Origin: Pseudomonadota bacterium | Lineage (GTDB): Bacteria; Pseudomonadota; Alphaproteobacteria; Rhizobiales; Hyphomicrobiaceae | Length of the DNA stretch: 64,000 nucleotides | Assembly (NCBI GenBank): GCA_023405815.1 | Contig: JAEXXM010000072.1 | Span: forward strand, 90,991-154,990 | Direction of reading: 5' to 3' | Part shown: positions 1 through 10,220 of the stretch, piece after piece | Layout of the letters: each line of letters begins with the position of its first letter | How positions within the stretch are numbered: position 1 is the first letter of the stretch | Notes under the pieces: model-generated | Databases searched by the model: none | What the model was told of the DNA's origin: nothing | The model's input: only the letters and a program-made list of their open reading frames with translations | Position numbers and translations under genes: made by a program

Positions 1-2463
1 CGCCGCGAACGGCATCGAAGGCGAGATGCTGCGCGGATCGCTTAGCCCGGGACCTCCCAGCTCGTCGTCGATGTCAGTCACCTCGTCGGCCTCGAAGTAG
101 GTGCCGTAGAGGCCGTACTTCGAGTTGAACAGATTCTTGATGAGACCGTAGATCTGGACGTTGTCGGTGACGTCATAGGACGTGTTGAGGTCGACACGCG
201 CGTAGCTGTCGAGTTTCGAGTTGAGCCCCAGATCGTCCGAGACCTCGTTGGGGAAGAACGGCGAGTCGCTCGCCGCCACGAGGTCGGTGCCGACCTTCCA
301 GCGCGATGTCACCGAATACTCGATGCCGGCCTTGAACCGGTGCTGCGGAATGCCCGGTAGGCGATCTCCCTCTTCGAGGAAGGCGCACACGCCGCTCGGA
401 TCATTGCACTTGTCCAGGCTCGCATCGACGTAGGCGTAGGAGGCATACGCATTCCACTTGCGCGTCTCGTACGTCGCGGACAGCTCGACGCCCTGACGCA
501 GCGTATCGCCGGCATTGACGAAGTAGAGGCGGTTGCCGGTCATGACGGGCAGGATGTCGTCGGAGGCCAGCGTGCGGAACAGCCCCGCCGACCACGTATA
601 GCGACCGCCAATGTCGACGCCCTGCCCACGCAAGCCGAGCTCGGCCGTGCGCCCGACCACCTGCTTTAGCGGCGGATCGTCGGTGAGGAAGCTTTCGATG
701 AGGCACGGGGACGTAGGCTCGGCACAGCCGAGTTCCGCCGGCGTCGGCGCGCGGTTCGATTCCGAGTAGCCGCCATAGAGCGAGAGGCCCTTCAGGAGCT
801 TGTAGTTGCCGCCTACCATCGGGTTGAAGCGCTCATACGTGTTCGTCGCGTTGAGGTCGGGAAAACGGCCAGTGTTGTCTTCCAGCTTAATGGTGGCGCG
901 ATTGTAGCGGCCTCCCACCGTCACCGTCAGTTCGTCGGTCACGTCGAGCGCGTTGGAGAAATAGACGCCCCAGTAGGTGTTGTCGGCGTTGAGGTTGCGC
1001 GGGGCAAGCTCCAACGGATCGTAGACGAAGTAGCCCGATCCATCGACGACGTACTTCGGTTGGATTTCGCCCAGCTCGCTCGACGTCTTGTAGTTCGTGC
1101 GACCGTGATCATACGACACGCCGGCAATGAACAGGTTGCGAAGCCCGAACAGCTTGGCCCGCTCCTGGCCTTCGAACACGCCGCCCCAGCTCTCGCTCGT
1201 GGTGGCGAGGCGCTCGATCGAGCCGACGAGATCGTCGTCATCTGCCACGTCGTCGATCGCGATAGGATCGCCGTTTTGATCGTAGAGCGGCTCCTCTGGA
1301 TCGCCCGGGTTGGCGCCTGCAAGGCAGAGATAGTCCACGCCGCCAACGCCCCCAGCCGGCGTGCTCCCGCACTCCTCCGCCTCGGTCACGTTGCCGTCGA
1401 CCACGCGGTTCTTGAAGCGGCGGTAGTAGCCGACGCCAGAGAACGTCAGCGTGTCAGTTGCCTTCACCGACGCCGAGAGCGTCGGCATGTAGACTTCGAG
1501 GTCGGTCGTCTGCGGCGAAGTGAAGGTGTTGCTCCAGCTGCGATCTAGCAGCTCGACGGGGGCGGCCGCCGTCGCGCCGAAGTGGTTGTCGGCCGCCGTC
1601 AGATTGAAATGAACCTCGGCAAAGGTGCCCTTGAGGCCGATGTCGCCGTAGAACCGTCGCACCTCGCTTTCGGAGAAGTCGCGATAGCCGTCGTCCTCGA
1701 ACCACTCGCCGGCTACGTAGACGCCCGCGTTGCCGAACGCTTCACCGGCCTGGATGCCGACCTGGCGCCGCCCGAACGAGCCAGCCATCAAGTCGACCTC
1801 GCCGCCCTGGTAGCTGAAGCCGTCCTTCATCATGATGCTCACGGCGCCGCCGAGTGCATTGAGACCGAACGACGGGTTGTTGCTGACCACCGACATCGAG
1901 TTGATGGCGTTGCTCGGGATCGCGTCCCAGTTCACGACGTCGCCGAAGGCCTCGTTGATGCGCACGCCGTTCTGGTAGACGGCGACGCCCTGCGCGCGGC
2001 CGCTCACAGGCGAGGCATCGAAGCCGCGGTAGGACAACTCGGAGCGCAATGCATTACCGGCAGCGTCGGAGATGATGACGCCCGGCACCCTCTGCTGCAG
2101 CGTCTGCTGGATCGAGCCCGTGCCCTCGTGCTCGATTTCGCTATCCGTCACGTTCGTGACGGCGCTCGGCACCGTAATCGGCGCCGACGTGGGAACCGCT
2201 TGAGCTCCGGCGCCCGCCGACGTCCCGCCCGACGGCGCGCTGGCGACACTGCTGAGCGGCGACACGGCGGGTGCTTTCTTCTTGGCGCGCGCAGCCTTTT
2301 TGGCGGGCGTATCCTGCACGACCTCGACGGCCGGAAGTTCTTCGACGCCGCTCGCAGCGGGCGGCGGCGGGGCGGCGGTGCCGCCGGAGTCTTGGGCTAT
2401 TGCCGATGCGGACGCGAGACCCACAAGACACAATACGTACGCAAACGCAGACGCGGAACGCAT
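1..2463 (-). CDS. TonB-dependent outer-membrane receptor (C-terminus beyond window)
   Basis: The frame is open from the ATG at 2463 to the window edge, giving 821 codons with no stop, so the C-terminus is missing. The protein begins with a signal peptide (about residues 1-23), then an Ala/Pro/Lys-rich linker, then a plug domain that includes SIQQTLQQRVPGV and YRGFDASPVSG. A long beta-barrel rich in aromatic, alternating-strand segments follows. Such receptors take up metal chelates or other scarce ligands using energy from TonB-ExbB-ExbD, and those genes lie divergently just downstream of the shared intergenic region. The ligand is not known from sequence. Palindromes shared with lanM and xoxF upstream make a lanthanide-chelate receptor possible (inference). 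Confidence 0.9.
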   Translation of the reverse strand, partial: MRSASAFAYVLCLVGLASASAIAQDSGGTAAPPPPAASGVEELPAVEVVQDTPAKKAARAKKKAPAVSPLSSVASAPSGGTSAGAGAQAVPTSAPITVPSAVTNVTDSEIEHEGTGSIQQTLQQRVPGVIISDAAGNALRSELSYRGFDASPVSGRAQGVAVYQNGVRINEAFGDVVNWDAIPSNAINSMSVVSNNPSFGLNALGGAVSIMMKDGFSYQGGEVDLMAGSFGRRQVGIQAGEAFGNAGVYVAGEWFEDDGYRDFSESEVRRFYGDIGLKGTFAEVHFNLTAADNHFGATAAAPVELLDRSWSNTFTSPQTTDLEVYMPTLSASVKATDTLTFSGVGYYRRFKNRVVDGNVTEAEECGSTPAGGVGGVDYLCLAGANPGDPEEPLYDQNGDPIAIDDVADDDDLVGSIERLATTSESWGGVFEGQERAKLFGLRNLFIAGVSYDHGRTNYKTSSELGEIQPKYVVDGSGYFVYDPLELAPRNLNADNTYWGVYFSNALDVTDELTVTVGGRYNRATIKLEDNTGRFPDLNATNTYERFNPMVGGNYKLLKGLSLYGGYSESNRAPTPAELGCAEPTSPCLIESFLTDDPPLKQVVGRTAELGLRGQGVDIGGRYTWSAGLFRTLASDDILPVMTGNRLYFVNAGDTLRQGVELSATYETRKWNAYASYAYVDASLDKCNDPSGVCAFLEEGDRLPGIPQHRFKAGIEYSVTSRWKVGTDLVAASDSPFFPNEVSDDLGLNSKLDSYARVDLNTSYDVTDNVQIYGLIKNLFNSKYGLYGTYFEADEVTDIDDELGGPGLSDPRSISPSMPFAA

Positions 2464-2719
2464 CACTTCACTCCCCCAGAGTACGCGAGGTGACTAACTC
2501 ACCGACCGTTTTCCGGCTGGGCCTTCATGTGCGAACCGCCGCCGCTCGCGGGCCCATTCCGGTCGTCGCCCGGCCTCCAAACTTTTCCGTTGACCGGAAT
2601 ATTTTTTGAAGCCCGACGTAATTAACTGAGGCTAGAAAAGTGCGCGGCCACATTGCGGTCAAGGTTGCAGCCGGTGGCAACACTATAACCCCACCCCAGT
2701 GTGTCCCAAGCGCATCGAA

Positions 2720-2738
2720 ATCGGGAATTATTCCCGAT
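2720..2738. promoter_or_regulatory. Candidate operator palindrome, copy 1
   Basis: ATCGGGAATTATTCCCGAT is an inverted repeat with 8-bp arms around a 3-bp centre; its core is GGGAATTATTCCC at 2723-2735. It lies about 257 bp upstream of the TonB-receptor start. A similar 13-mer occurs upstream of lanM at 53326-53338. The role as a regulator binding site is inferred from symmetry and recurrence. Confidence 0.55.
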
Positions 2739-2744
2739 GCTTAT

Positions 2745-2760
2745 AGGAATATTTCCCGAT
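2745..2760. promoter_or_regulatory. Candidate operator palindrome, copy 2
   Basis: AGGAATATTTCCC (2745-2757) followed by GAT repeats the pattern of copy 1, 22 bp further on, so the two would face the same side of the helix about two turns apart. The lanM upstream region has the same paired arrangement with 23-bp spacing. Confidence 0.5.
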
Positions 2761-3085
2761 CACGCGAGCTTGTTTTTCCGTGTTTGACAGGGATGATCTG
2801 CGCAGTGTTACTTCATCCAACGGCACAGAGACGGAGAGTAGTTCCTCGCGGCAACTACGACGTCGCTAGAAGCCGAACAACAGAGCCGACGCGCCCATAT
2901 GCAGCGATCGGCCGAGGGAGGAAAAGGCGAGATGCAGAAGCCAAATGCAATGTAACCAGCACGTCAGGACGATCAACGCACTCGGGCTGCCTTGAGCAAG
3001 CTAAGTTGCCACTCCAGTCCTTGACATGAGTGAGCGATATGCCGTGCGTCCGAAGCACTCTGATCAACAGGACTGGTTGCGAACA

Positions 3086-3550
3086 ATGAAAAAGATGACC
3101 TCTAATTCTCTCTCGCTTCTCGCCGCACTCGCGGCTGCTTCGGCATTCACTGGCCTCGTTCATGCTGAGGATGCGCCTGCGCAGGCCCAGCCTAATACCG
3201 GCGAAGGCATCTCCGTCGAGCTGAACAAGCTGGAGAAGTCCGACAAGGGCTGCCGCGCCTACGTCGTCGTGACCAATCCGACGCAAACCTCTTACGATGC
3301 CTTCAAGCTCGACCTCGTACTCTTCCAGACCGACGGCATCATCGGGCGCCGCTTCGCGCTCGATCTCGCGCCCGTGCGTCCGGACAAGAGCACTGTCAAG
3401 CTGTTCGATCTCGACGGCACCGACTGCGAGACCATCGGCAAGTTCCTCGTCAACGACGTCATGGAGTGCAAGGCCTCGAGTGGTCCGGTGCAGGACTGCC
3501 TCGCGCGCCTCAAGGTGAAGTCGCTGACAAAGGTCGAAATTTCCAAGTAG
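3086..3550 (+). CDS. Secreted protein of unknown function, first gene of exbB-tonB operon
   Basis: This 154-residue protein has a signal peptide (MKKMTSNSLSLLAALAAA, cleavage probably after VHA near residue 27). The mature domain has four cysteines (KGCRAY, TDCET, MECKA, QDCLA), which suggests two disulfides in the periplasm. I chose the ATG at 3086 over an upstream start because it directly precedes the signal peptide. It ends 12 bp before exbB and is probably cotranscribed with exbB, exbD and tonB. I do not recognise a named family; a periplasmic accessory to the TonB system is the contextual guess. Confidence 0.75.
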   Translation: MKKMTSNSLSLLAALAAASAFTGLVHAEDAPAQAQPNTGEGISVELNKLEKSDKGCRAYVVVTNPTQTSYDAFKLDLVLFQTDGIIGRRFALDLAPVRPDKSTVKLFDLDGTDCETIGKFLVNDVMECKASSGPVQDCLARLKVKSLTKVEISK

Positions 3551-3562
3551 AAGGGTACGATA

Positions 3563-4258
3563 GTGACATTGCTCTCTGCCGCCGCTGCACCTGACTACTC
3601 CTTCTACGGCATGTTCATGCAGGCCGACCCGGTGGTCAAAGGGGTCATGATCGGCCTCGCGCTCGCCTCTGTCGTCTGCTGGGCCATCATCTTCGAGAAG
3701 ATGGTGCGGCTGAGTTGGCTGCGCCGGCAGATCGGCCGGCTCGAGAACATCGCCAAGACTGGCACTGTCAGCGGCAGCGAGCGCGGTCTGGTCAAGAGGC
3801 TCCTGGCATCGGGTGAGGAGGAGCTGATCGACGGCGCCTCGCGCGGTGAGGATCGCAGCGACGTGCGCGCGCGCGTCGAGCGCGCGTTGCGCGGCACCTT
3901 GAAGAGCGAGTTGCAGCGCCAGGAGTCGGGCCTGCCGTTCCTCGCCACCATCGGTTCTGCCGCCCCGTTCATCGGACTGTTCGGCACCGTTTGGGGCATC
4001 ATGAACAGCTTCACCGCCATCGGCCAGCAGCAGGATACGAGCCTCGCCACCGTCGCCCCCGGCATCGCCGAGGCGCTGCTGGCGACGGCTCTCGGTCTTG
4101 CCGCGGCCATTCCGGCGGTCATGGCCTACAACGCCGTTTCGGTATCCCTCGGACGCCTTGCAGCGCGCGCCGGGACATCGCTCGTCGCCATCGCCAAGTC
4201 GATGTCCCGGCCCCACTCTGAAACCGTCGTGCCGATGCGTGCAGGGAAGGGCATCTGA
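3563..4258 (+). CDS. exbB: ExbB/TolQ-type proton channel subunit
   Basis: This 231-residue inner-membrane protein of the MotA/TolQ/ExbB family starts at GTG. It has one N-terminal membrane segment (about residues 25-45), a cytoplasmic helical region, and two C-terminal membrane segments starting in LATIGSAAPFIGLFGTVWGI, the family's signature. With ExbD it forms the proton-driven motor that energises TonB. Its stop codon overlaps the exbD start by one base (TGATG), so the two are translationally coupled. The nearby TonB gene and receptor favour ExbB over TolQ. Confidence 0.92.
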   Translation: MTLLSAAAAPDYSFYGMFMQADPVVKGVMIGLALASVVCWAIIFEKMVRLSWLRRQIGRLENIAKTGTVSGSERGLVKRLLASGEEELIDGASRGEDRSDVRARVERALRGTLKSELQRQESGLPFLATIGSAAPFIGLFGTVWGIMNSFTAIGQQQDTSLATVAPGIAEALLATALGLAAAIPAVMAYNAVSVSLGRLAARAGTSLVAIAKSMSRPHSETVVPMRAGKGI

Positions 4259-4716
4259 TGGGCGCCTCGGTCAACCTTCCGCAGGCCGACGACGAGGACG
4301 GCGCAACGTATCGGCCGATGGCCGAGATCAACATCACGCCCATGGTCGACGTGATGCTCGTGCTGCTGATCATCTTCATGGTCGCTGCGCCGTTGATGGT
4401 TGCCGGCGTTCCCGTGGAGCTGCCGAAGACGACAGCGCCGCGCGTTGGCCAGGCCAAGAAGCCCATGGTGGTGACGCTGACGCCCGACGGCCGTCTTCAG
4501 ATCCGCGACGAGTTCATCGATCGCAGCTCGCTCGTTCCCCGGCTGCGAGACATTCGCGCCAGCGAGGGGGATGCAGTCGTCTACGTCCGCGGCGACACCA
4601 AGGCCGCCTATGGCGACGTCATGAATATTCTCACCCTCGTTGGCGAAAGCGGATACGCGCGGGTCTCCCTGCTCGCTAAGGCACAGTCCGCATCCGCTCC
4701 GCCGGCCAACCGCTAG
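4258..4716 (+). CDS. exbD: ExbD-type TonB motor subunit
   Basis: This 152-residue protein has a short cytoplasmic tail, one transmembrane helix and a periplasmic domain. The motif INITPMVDVMLVLLIIFMV carries the essential membrane Asp at residue 31. The periplasmic part (VELPKT, then VTLTPDGRLQIRDE) is typical of ExbD/TolR. It pairs with ExbB to couple proton flow to TonB and starts inside the exbB stop codon. Confidence 0.93.
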   Translation: MGASVNLPQADDEDGATYRPMAEINITPMVDVMLVLLIIFMVAAPLMVAGVPVELPKTTAPRVGQAKKPMVVTLTPDGRLQIRDEFIDRSSLVPRLRDIRASEGDAVVYVRGDTKAAYGDVMNILTLVGESGYARVSLLAKAQSASAPPANR

Positions 4717-4735
4717 CTCGACGACATACGGCGCC

Positions 4736-5443
4736 ATGCAAGTCCTTCGCCCCATCGCTGTGCTGCTCTCCCTCGCGGGCCATGCTGCGCTTGCGACGGC
4801 GTTCATCACCGCCGAGCCGGCGATGACGGCCTTCGACGAAGGCTCCGGCTCCGACTCCTTCAGCTCCGAGCTGACTATCACCCTCGACGGCTCATCGATG
4901 CTTGGCGGCGCCGAGGAGGTCGTCGAGACCGTCGACATCGCCCCGGTGAAGCAGGTGACGGCTGCAGAGCCCGTCGAGACCAAGGAGCCGGAGCTCAAGG
5001 ACATCATCACCTCGGCCGAGGCGACCGCCGAGGCTCCCGTCGAGGTCAGGGAAGAGAAGCCGATCGAGGAGGAGAAGCCCCAGGAGGTGACCACGCAGGA
5101 GGTCGCTCCGACGGTTGCCGCCGAACAGCAGAATGTCGGCTCCAAGCTCTCCGGCAGCGACGTCACCGCGCGCCGCCTCTACATGGGCGCGATTGCCAAG
5201 AAGCTCCACCGCAACAAGGTGAACCCGCGTTCGACACAGACCGGGACCGTCCTCCTCGGCTTCACGGTAGATTCGCGCGGCGAGCTTCTCTCACGCACCA
5301 TCATCCAAAGCTCCGGCTCCAAGCTCCTCGACGATGCCGCGATGGCTTCGCTCGAGAGGTCAGCTCCCTTCCCGCCCCTGCCGGGCGAGGTGTCGAGCGG
5401 CCCTCTCGAGCTCCAGGTCCCGTTCCGTTTCGTGACCCGCTGA
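4736..5443 (+). CDS. tonB: TonB energy-transducing protein
   Basis: This is a 235-residue protein counted from the ATG at 4736, chosen because it directly precedes the membrane anchor. The anchor carries the conserved Ser-x3-His pair (SLAGH, residues 12-16). The periplasmic linker is unusually Glu-rich (VREEKPIEEEKPQEV) rather than the classic Pro-Lys repeat. The C-terminal TonB domain starts at YMGAIAKKLHRNKVNP and includes VLLGFTVDSRGELL. It bridges the ExbBD motor to outer-membrane receptors such as the one at 1-2463. The gene ends the operon that starts at 3086. Confidence 0.92.
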   Translation: MQVLRPIAVLLSLAGHAALATAFITAEPAMTAFDEGSGSDSFSSELTITLDGSSMLGGAEEVVETVDIAPVKQVTAAEPVETKEPELKDIITSAEATAEAPVEVREEKPIEEEKPQEVTTQEVAPTVAAEQQNVGSKLSGSDVTARRLYMGAIAKKLHRNKVNPRSTQTGTVLLGFTVDSRGELLSRTIIQSSGSKLLDDAAMASLERSAPFPPLPGEVSSGPLELQVPFRFVTR

Positions 5444-5582
5444 GCCCCTTCATCGGGCCGCACCCGTACCGCCCCGACACGGCGCTAAACCCTTTGTTCG
5501 TCTCAGGAGCAGACGCCGGTTAACCGGTCGTTATAGTTCGCCGACTACCGTCGCCGGAAAACTTGCGCAAATTATCCAGGCG

Positions 5583-6442
<860 letters not shown>

Positions 6443-6446
<4 letters not shown>

Positions 6447-8452
6447 GCGAAACAGCAGACCTTCAGTTGGCCATGCCGCACGCCGCGCGCCCTACGCCTG
6501 GCACTGATGGCTCGATCGGCCGCATCGTCTCGGTCACCGGCTCCAAGTCCATCGTGCTCCTCGACAGCCAGAAGAACGATGGCCAGGGACGCCCCGATCG
6601 CCCCGACATGGGCACGCTCCTCGCCATCGACACGCCGAACACGGTCGTGCTCGCGATCGTATCGGCACTCAGCGTCCCGGTACCGACGGCGCATCGCGAC
6701 GACGAGGGCGAGATCTGGATCGCCGAGCTCGGCCTTGTCGGCGAATTGTGGCGCGACAAGACCGGCCAGGCGAACATTTTCGCGCGCGGCGTCACGGCCT
6801 ATCCCTCGCTCGGCAATCGCGTGCGCGTCGCCTCCAAAGCCGAGTTGGGGGCCGCCTTCTGCGGCGAGCCGAGCCGCTCGGTACGCGTCGGCACCATTCG
6901 CCAGGACTCGACCATTCCCGCGATGATCCGCGTCGACGAGCTGCTCGGCAAGCACGTTGCCATCCTCGGGACGACCGGCACCGGCAAGTCGTGCACCACG
7001 GCGCTGATTCTGCGCTCCATCCTCGAGCGCAACCCCGCCGCTCACATCGTCCTGCTCGATCCGCACAACGAGTACGCCACCGCCTTCAGCGAATGGGCCG
7101 AGGTCATCAGCCCGCGTAACATGCAGCTCCCCTTCTGGCTCCTCAATTTTGAGGAGGTCGTCGAGGTGCTGATCTCCGATCCCTCGCGCAAGGCCGAGAT
7201 CGAGATCCTGCAGGAGCTCATCCCCATCGCCAAGGCGCGCTACAGCGCCGGCCGCGCGCGCGACAACCAGGTCATGCGCCGCGCCGTTATGCCCGATCAG
7301 GCGCGCTTCACCGTCGATACGCCGGTGCCGTACCGCATTTCCGATATCACCGGCCTGATCGACGAGCGCATGGGTAAGCTCGAGAACAAGCGCGATCTCT
7401 CCCCCTATCGGAACCTGCGCGCGCGCATCGATGCGATTTCCCAGGACGGCCGCTACGCCTTCATGTTCGGTTCGCTCACCGTCTACGACGGCATGACACA
7501 GGTGCTGAGCCGCATCTTCCGTGTACCCGTCAACAACAAGCCCATCACCATCGTCGAGCTGACCGGCCTGCCGACCGAGATCATCAACGTCGTCGTCTCG
7601 GTTCTTGCGCGCATGACCTTCGACTTCGCCCACTGGAGCGACGGCAAGGTGCCGCTCACCCTCGTCTGCGAGGAGGCGCACCGCTACGTGCCCGCCGCCG
7701 ACCATCTCGGCTTCGAGCCGTGCAAGCGCGCCATCGCCAAGATCGCCAAGGAAGGCCGCAAGTACGGCGTCGCATTGTGCATCGTTTCCCAGCGCCCCGC
7801 CGAGGTCGATGCCACCATCCTCTCCCAGTGCAACACCGTGTTCGCGTTGCGCATGTCGAACGATCGCGACCAGGAGATCGTCACCTCGGCCATCACCGAC
7901 ACGGGCTCCGGCCTGCTCGAGTTCCTGCCCTCGCTCGGTCAGCGCGAGGCGCTCGCCTTCGGCGACGGCGTCGCCCTTCCGGTGCGCATCAAGTTCGACG
8001 AGCTTCCGCCCCAGTGCCTCCCGCGCTCCACGACCGCGCGCTTCACCGAGCACTGGCAGCGCTCGGTCGGCGACGAAGGCTTCCTCGAGCAGGTCGTCGA
8101 GAGATGGCGCGCCTCCGACATGGCCGCCGGCCTCGACCTCGGCCCGCATCCGGCCTTCCTCGCCGAGGCCTTCGGACCCGATCAGAGCCCCCCTCATGCT
8201 GCGGGCGAGCCATCGCGCCGTGCAGAAGCGCAACCCCCGTACGCTTCGCGCCCGGCCCAGACGGCAGGCAGTTACGGCACGTCCCGAGCATCGCATCAGC
8301 CGGCAAATACCGCCGCGGCCGGTCCGCGCCGGGACGCTCAAGCGCACCAGCATGCAGACGCCGGACAGGACACCACCGTCGAGGAAAAGGAGATGCCGGG
8401 CTCGGCTCTGAAATCTCTTCGCGATCGACTAATCCAGCGCCAGCAGCGCTGA
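6443..8452 (+). CDS. HerA-type ATPase (DUF87 helicase/translocase family)
   Basis: This 669-residue protein has an N-terminal beta-barrel (HAS-barrel-like, about residues 20-155). It then has a FtsK/HerA RecA-like ATPase with Walker A GTTGTGKS at residues 176-183 and Walker B ending in VCEEAH at 408-413. The stretch IVSQRPAEVDATILSQCNT is typical of HerA sensor regions. The last 130 residues are Pro/Ala/Gln-rich and look disordered. HerA proteins are hexameric DNA translocases, often paired with the NurA nuclease, but no nurA is here. Start GTG lies inside the histidine-kinase stop, which implies coupled expression. Confidence 0.85.
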
Positions 8453-8459
8453 CCGTGGG

Positions 8460-9344
8460 TCAGCGCGCCGGCGGCTCGCCGGAGCGAATGGCGACGACGC
8501 GGCGCGGGCCGGGCTCCGGCTCCTCCGCCCCCGGCGCTGGTGACGCCGCCAGCATCTGCCTATAGCGCCGCCAGCTGATGGGTATGGTCGCGAGATAGAC
8601 GAGGCATGCGCCCGTCAGCGTACCGAACGGATAGGTGACGAGCAGCGCCACGAAGCCGACCGCGAGCATGAACAGCGGCATCACGTACTCGCGCGATATG
8701 CGCTCGCCCAGCAGCTTGCCGGAGAAGGTCGGGATGGTCGACACCATCATGAACGCGATTACGAGCGTGTAGATGAGGACCACGTCGAGCATCAGCGTCG
8801 AGGTTCGGATCGAAGCGAAGCCGAGGTGCTCGATGAACACCGGCAGCAACACCACGATGGCTGCCGCCGGCGTCGGCATGCCGCTGAAATATGCCGCCTC
8901 CCACTTCGGCTTGTCGCTATCGAGCGCGACGTTGAATCGGGCAAGCCGCAGCGCCGAGGCGAGCGCGAAGATCATCACGACGATCCAGCCGAGGCTCTTG
9001 AGGTCCCCCAGTCCCCAGGTGAATATCAGGAACGCGGGCGCCACGCCGAAGTTGACGAAGTCGGCGAGGCTGTCGAGCTCCGCACCGAACCGCGACGACG
9101 CTTTCAGCAGCCGCGCCACGCGGCCGTCGATGCCGTCCAAGAGGGCCGCAAACACGATTGCCGCCAGCGCCAGCTCGTACCGCCCCTCGATCGACATGCG
9201 GATCGACGTCAGCCCGGCGCAAAGCCCGAGCAGGGTGAAGAAGTTCGGCACCAGCATGCGCACCGGCACGCGCTGATGCCGGAACATCGGCGTCCGCCGC
9301 CGCCGCCGCGTTTCGCGCTCCAATCGTGGAAGAACCGGGTCCAT
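8460..9344 (-). CDS. pssA: CDP-diacylglycerol-serine O-phosphatidyltransferase
   Basis: This 294-residue integral membrane enzyme makes phosphatidylserine from CDP-diacylglycerol and serine. The CDP-alcohol phosphotransferase signature is complete: DGIDGRVAR, then 8 residues, then GAELDSLAD. About eight hydrophobic helices surround it. I chose the ATG at 9344 because AGGAGG stands 8 bp before it; an upstream start at 9398 lacks this. Psd, which decarboxylates its product, lies just upstream on the same strand, so the pair forms the phosphatidylethanolamine pathway. Confidence 0.95.
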   Translation of the reverse strand: MDPVLPRLERETRRRRRTPMFRHQRVPVRMLVPNFFTLLGLCAGLTSIRMSIEGRYELALAAIVFAALLDGIDGRVARLLKASSRFGAELDSLADFVNFGVAPAFLIFTWGLGDLKSLGWIVVMIFALASALRLARFNVALDSDKPKWEAAYFSGMPTPAAAIVVLLPVFIEHLGFASIRTSTLMLDVVLIYTLVIAFMMVSTIPTFSGKLLGERISREYVMPLFMLAVGFVALLVTYPFGTLTGACLVYLATIPISWRRYRQMLAASPAPGAEEPEPGPRRVVAIRSGEPPAR

Positions 9345-9437
9345 GCCGGATGCCTCCTGATCTCTGAAACCTCTGCGCCAGTGCCTGACCTTGACCATGC
9401 CTAGTGTCCCGTGGCGGCGAATTTCTCGATCATCACA

Positions 9438-10151
9438 CTAGCTCCGCCGTGCGACGCGCTCCGGCTCGGTCGACTGCAAGTCCGCCAGCACGGTCTCGCC
9501 CGCATTGGCGAGCTGGCCGACGGCAACCAAGGCATGCTTGCCCGGCGGCAGGTAGACGTCAACGCGCGAGCCGAAGCGGATGAGCCCCAGCCTCTCGCCG
9601 ACCCCTACGCTATCACCCTCGTGGACAAACGGCACGATGCGCCGCGCCACGAGACCGGCGATCTGCACCACGCCAATCTCCGTACCGTCGGGCTTCCCGA
9701 TGATCATCACCCGGCGCTCGTTCTCCTCACTCGCCTTGTCGAGGGCAGCGTTAAGAAATGCTCCCGGGATGTAGATCGAACGCACGAGCTTGCCTGAAAC
9801 CGGCGAGCGCGTGATGTGCACATTGAGCACGCTGAGGAACGTCGAGATGCGCACGCGCTGCTCGGGGCCGAGCCCCATCTCGGCCGGCGGCGTCACGGTC
9901 TCTATGGCTGCGATGCGCCCGTCCGCCGGCGCAATGATGAGCCCCTCGCGCTGCGGCGTGACCCGATCTGGATCGCGGAAGAAATAGGCGATGTAGATGG
10001 CGGCGACGACGCAAACCCACGCGAGCGGCGGCCAGATGAGGAAGAACAGCAGCGCTAGGCCGGCTGCGATGGCAATGAACTTGTGCCCGTCGCGATGCAC
10101 CGGCGCGAGGCTGTCGATGATGGTGTCGATGAGGCCGTGGCGGTTCGACAC
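9438..10151 (-). CDS. psd: Phosphatidylserine decarboxylase proenzyme
   Basis: This 237-residue protein is of the short alphaproteobacterial type. It has one or two N-terminal membrane segments (residues 24-58) and the self-cleavage site RFGSRVD, where Gly194-Ser195 is cut and Ser195 becomes the pyruvoyl cofactor. The motif SVLNVHITRSPVSG lies in the catalytic beta chain. It converts phosphatidylserine to phosphatidylethanolamine at the inner membrane. The order psd-pssA on the minus strand suggests an operon. Confidence 0.96.
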   Translation of the reverse strand: MSNRHGLIDTIIDSLAPVHRDGHKFIAIAAGLALLFFLIWPPLAWVCVVAAIYIAYFFRDPDRVTPQREGLIIAPADGRIAAIETVTPPAEMGLGPEQRVRISTFLSVLNVHITRSPVSGKLVRSIYIPGAFLNAALDKASEENERRVMIIGKPDGTEIGVVQIAGLVARRIVPFVHEGDSVGVGERLGLIRFGSRVDVYLPPGKHALVAVGQLANAGETVLADLQSTEPERVARRS

Positions 10152-10220
10152 GAGCTGGCTCCCTGGTTGTTGTGCCTGAGCCCCCGCCGCTGCCGCGACC
10201 GCGGGGCCGGCTGTTGTGGC

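Larger units (their letters stand above)
2464..3085. other. Divergent intergenic region between TonB receptor and exbB-tonB operon
   Basis: This 622-bp region has no convincing gene; an open frame at 2640-3029 has no ribosome site and no recognisable protein. It must hold the promoters of the receptor (leftward) and of the secreted protein/exbBD/tonB operon (rightward). Two AT-rich palindromes with TTCCCGA ends lie at 2720-2760. A weaker look-alike, GGAATATTTTTT, lies near 2595. Confidence 0.6.

Noticed and set aside
1582..2493. Long plus-strand open frame opposite the TonB receptor
   Set aside because: It is the mirror of a real receptor gene; composition is Arg/Ala/Val-rich, no family motif, no ribosome site.
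2640..3029. 129-codon frame in the receptor/exbB intergenic region
   Set aside because: No ribosome site, no motif, and it spans the candidate operators; more likely control DNA.
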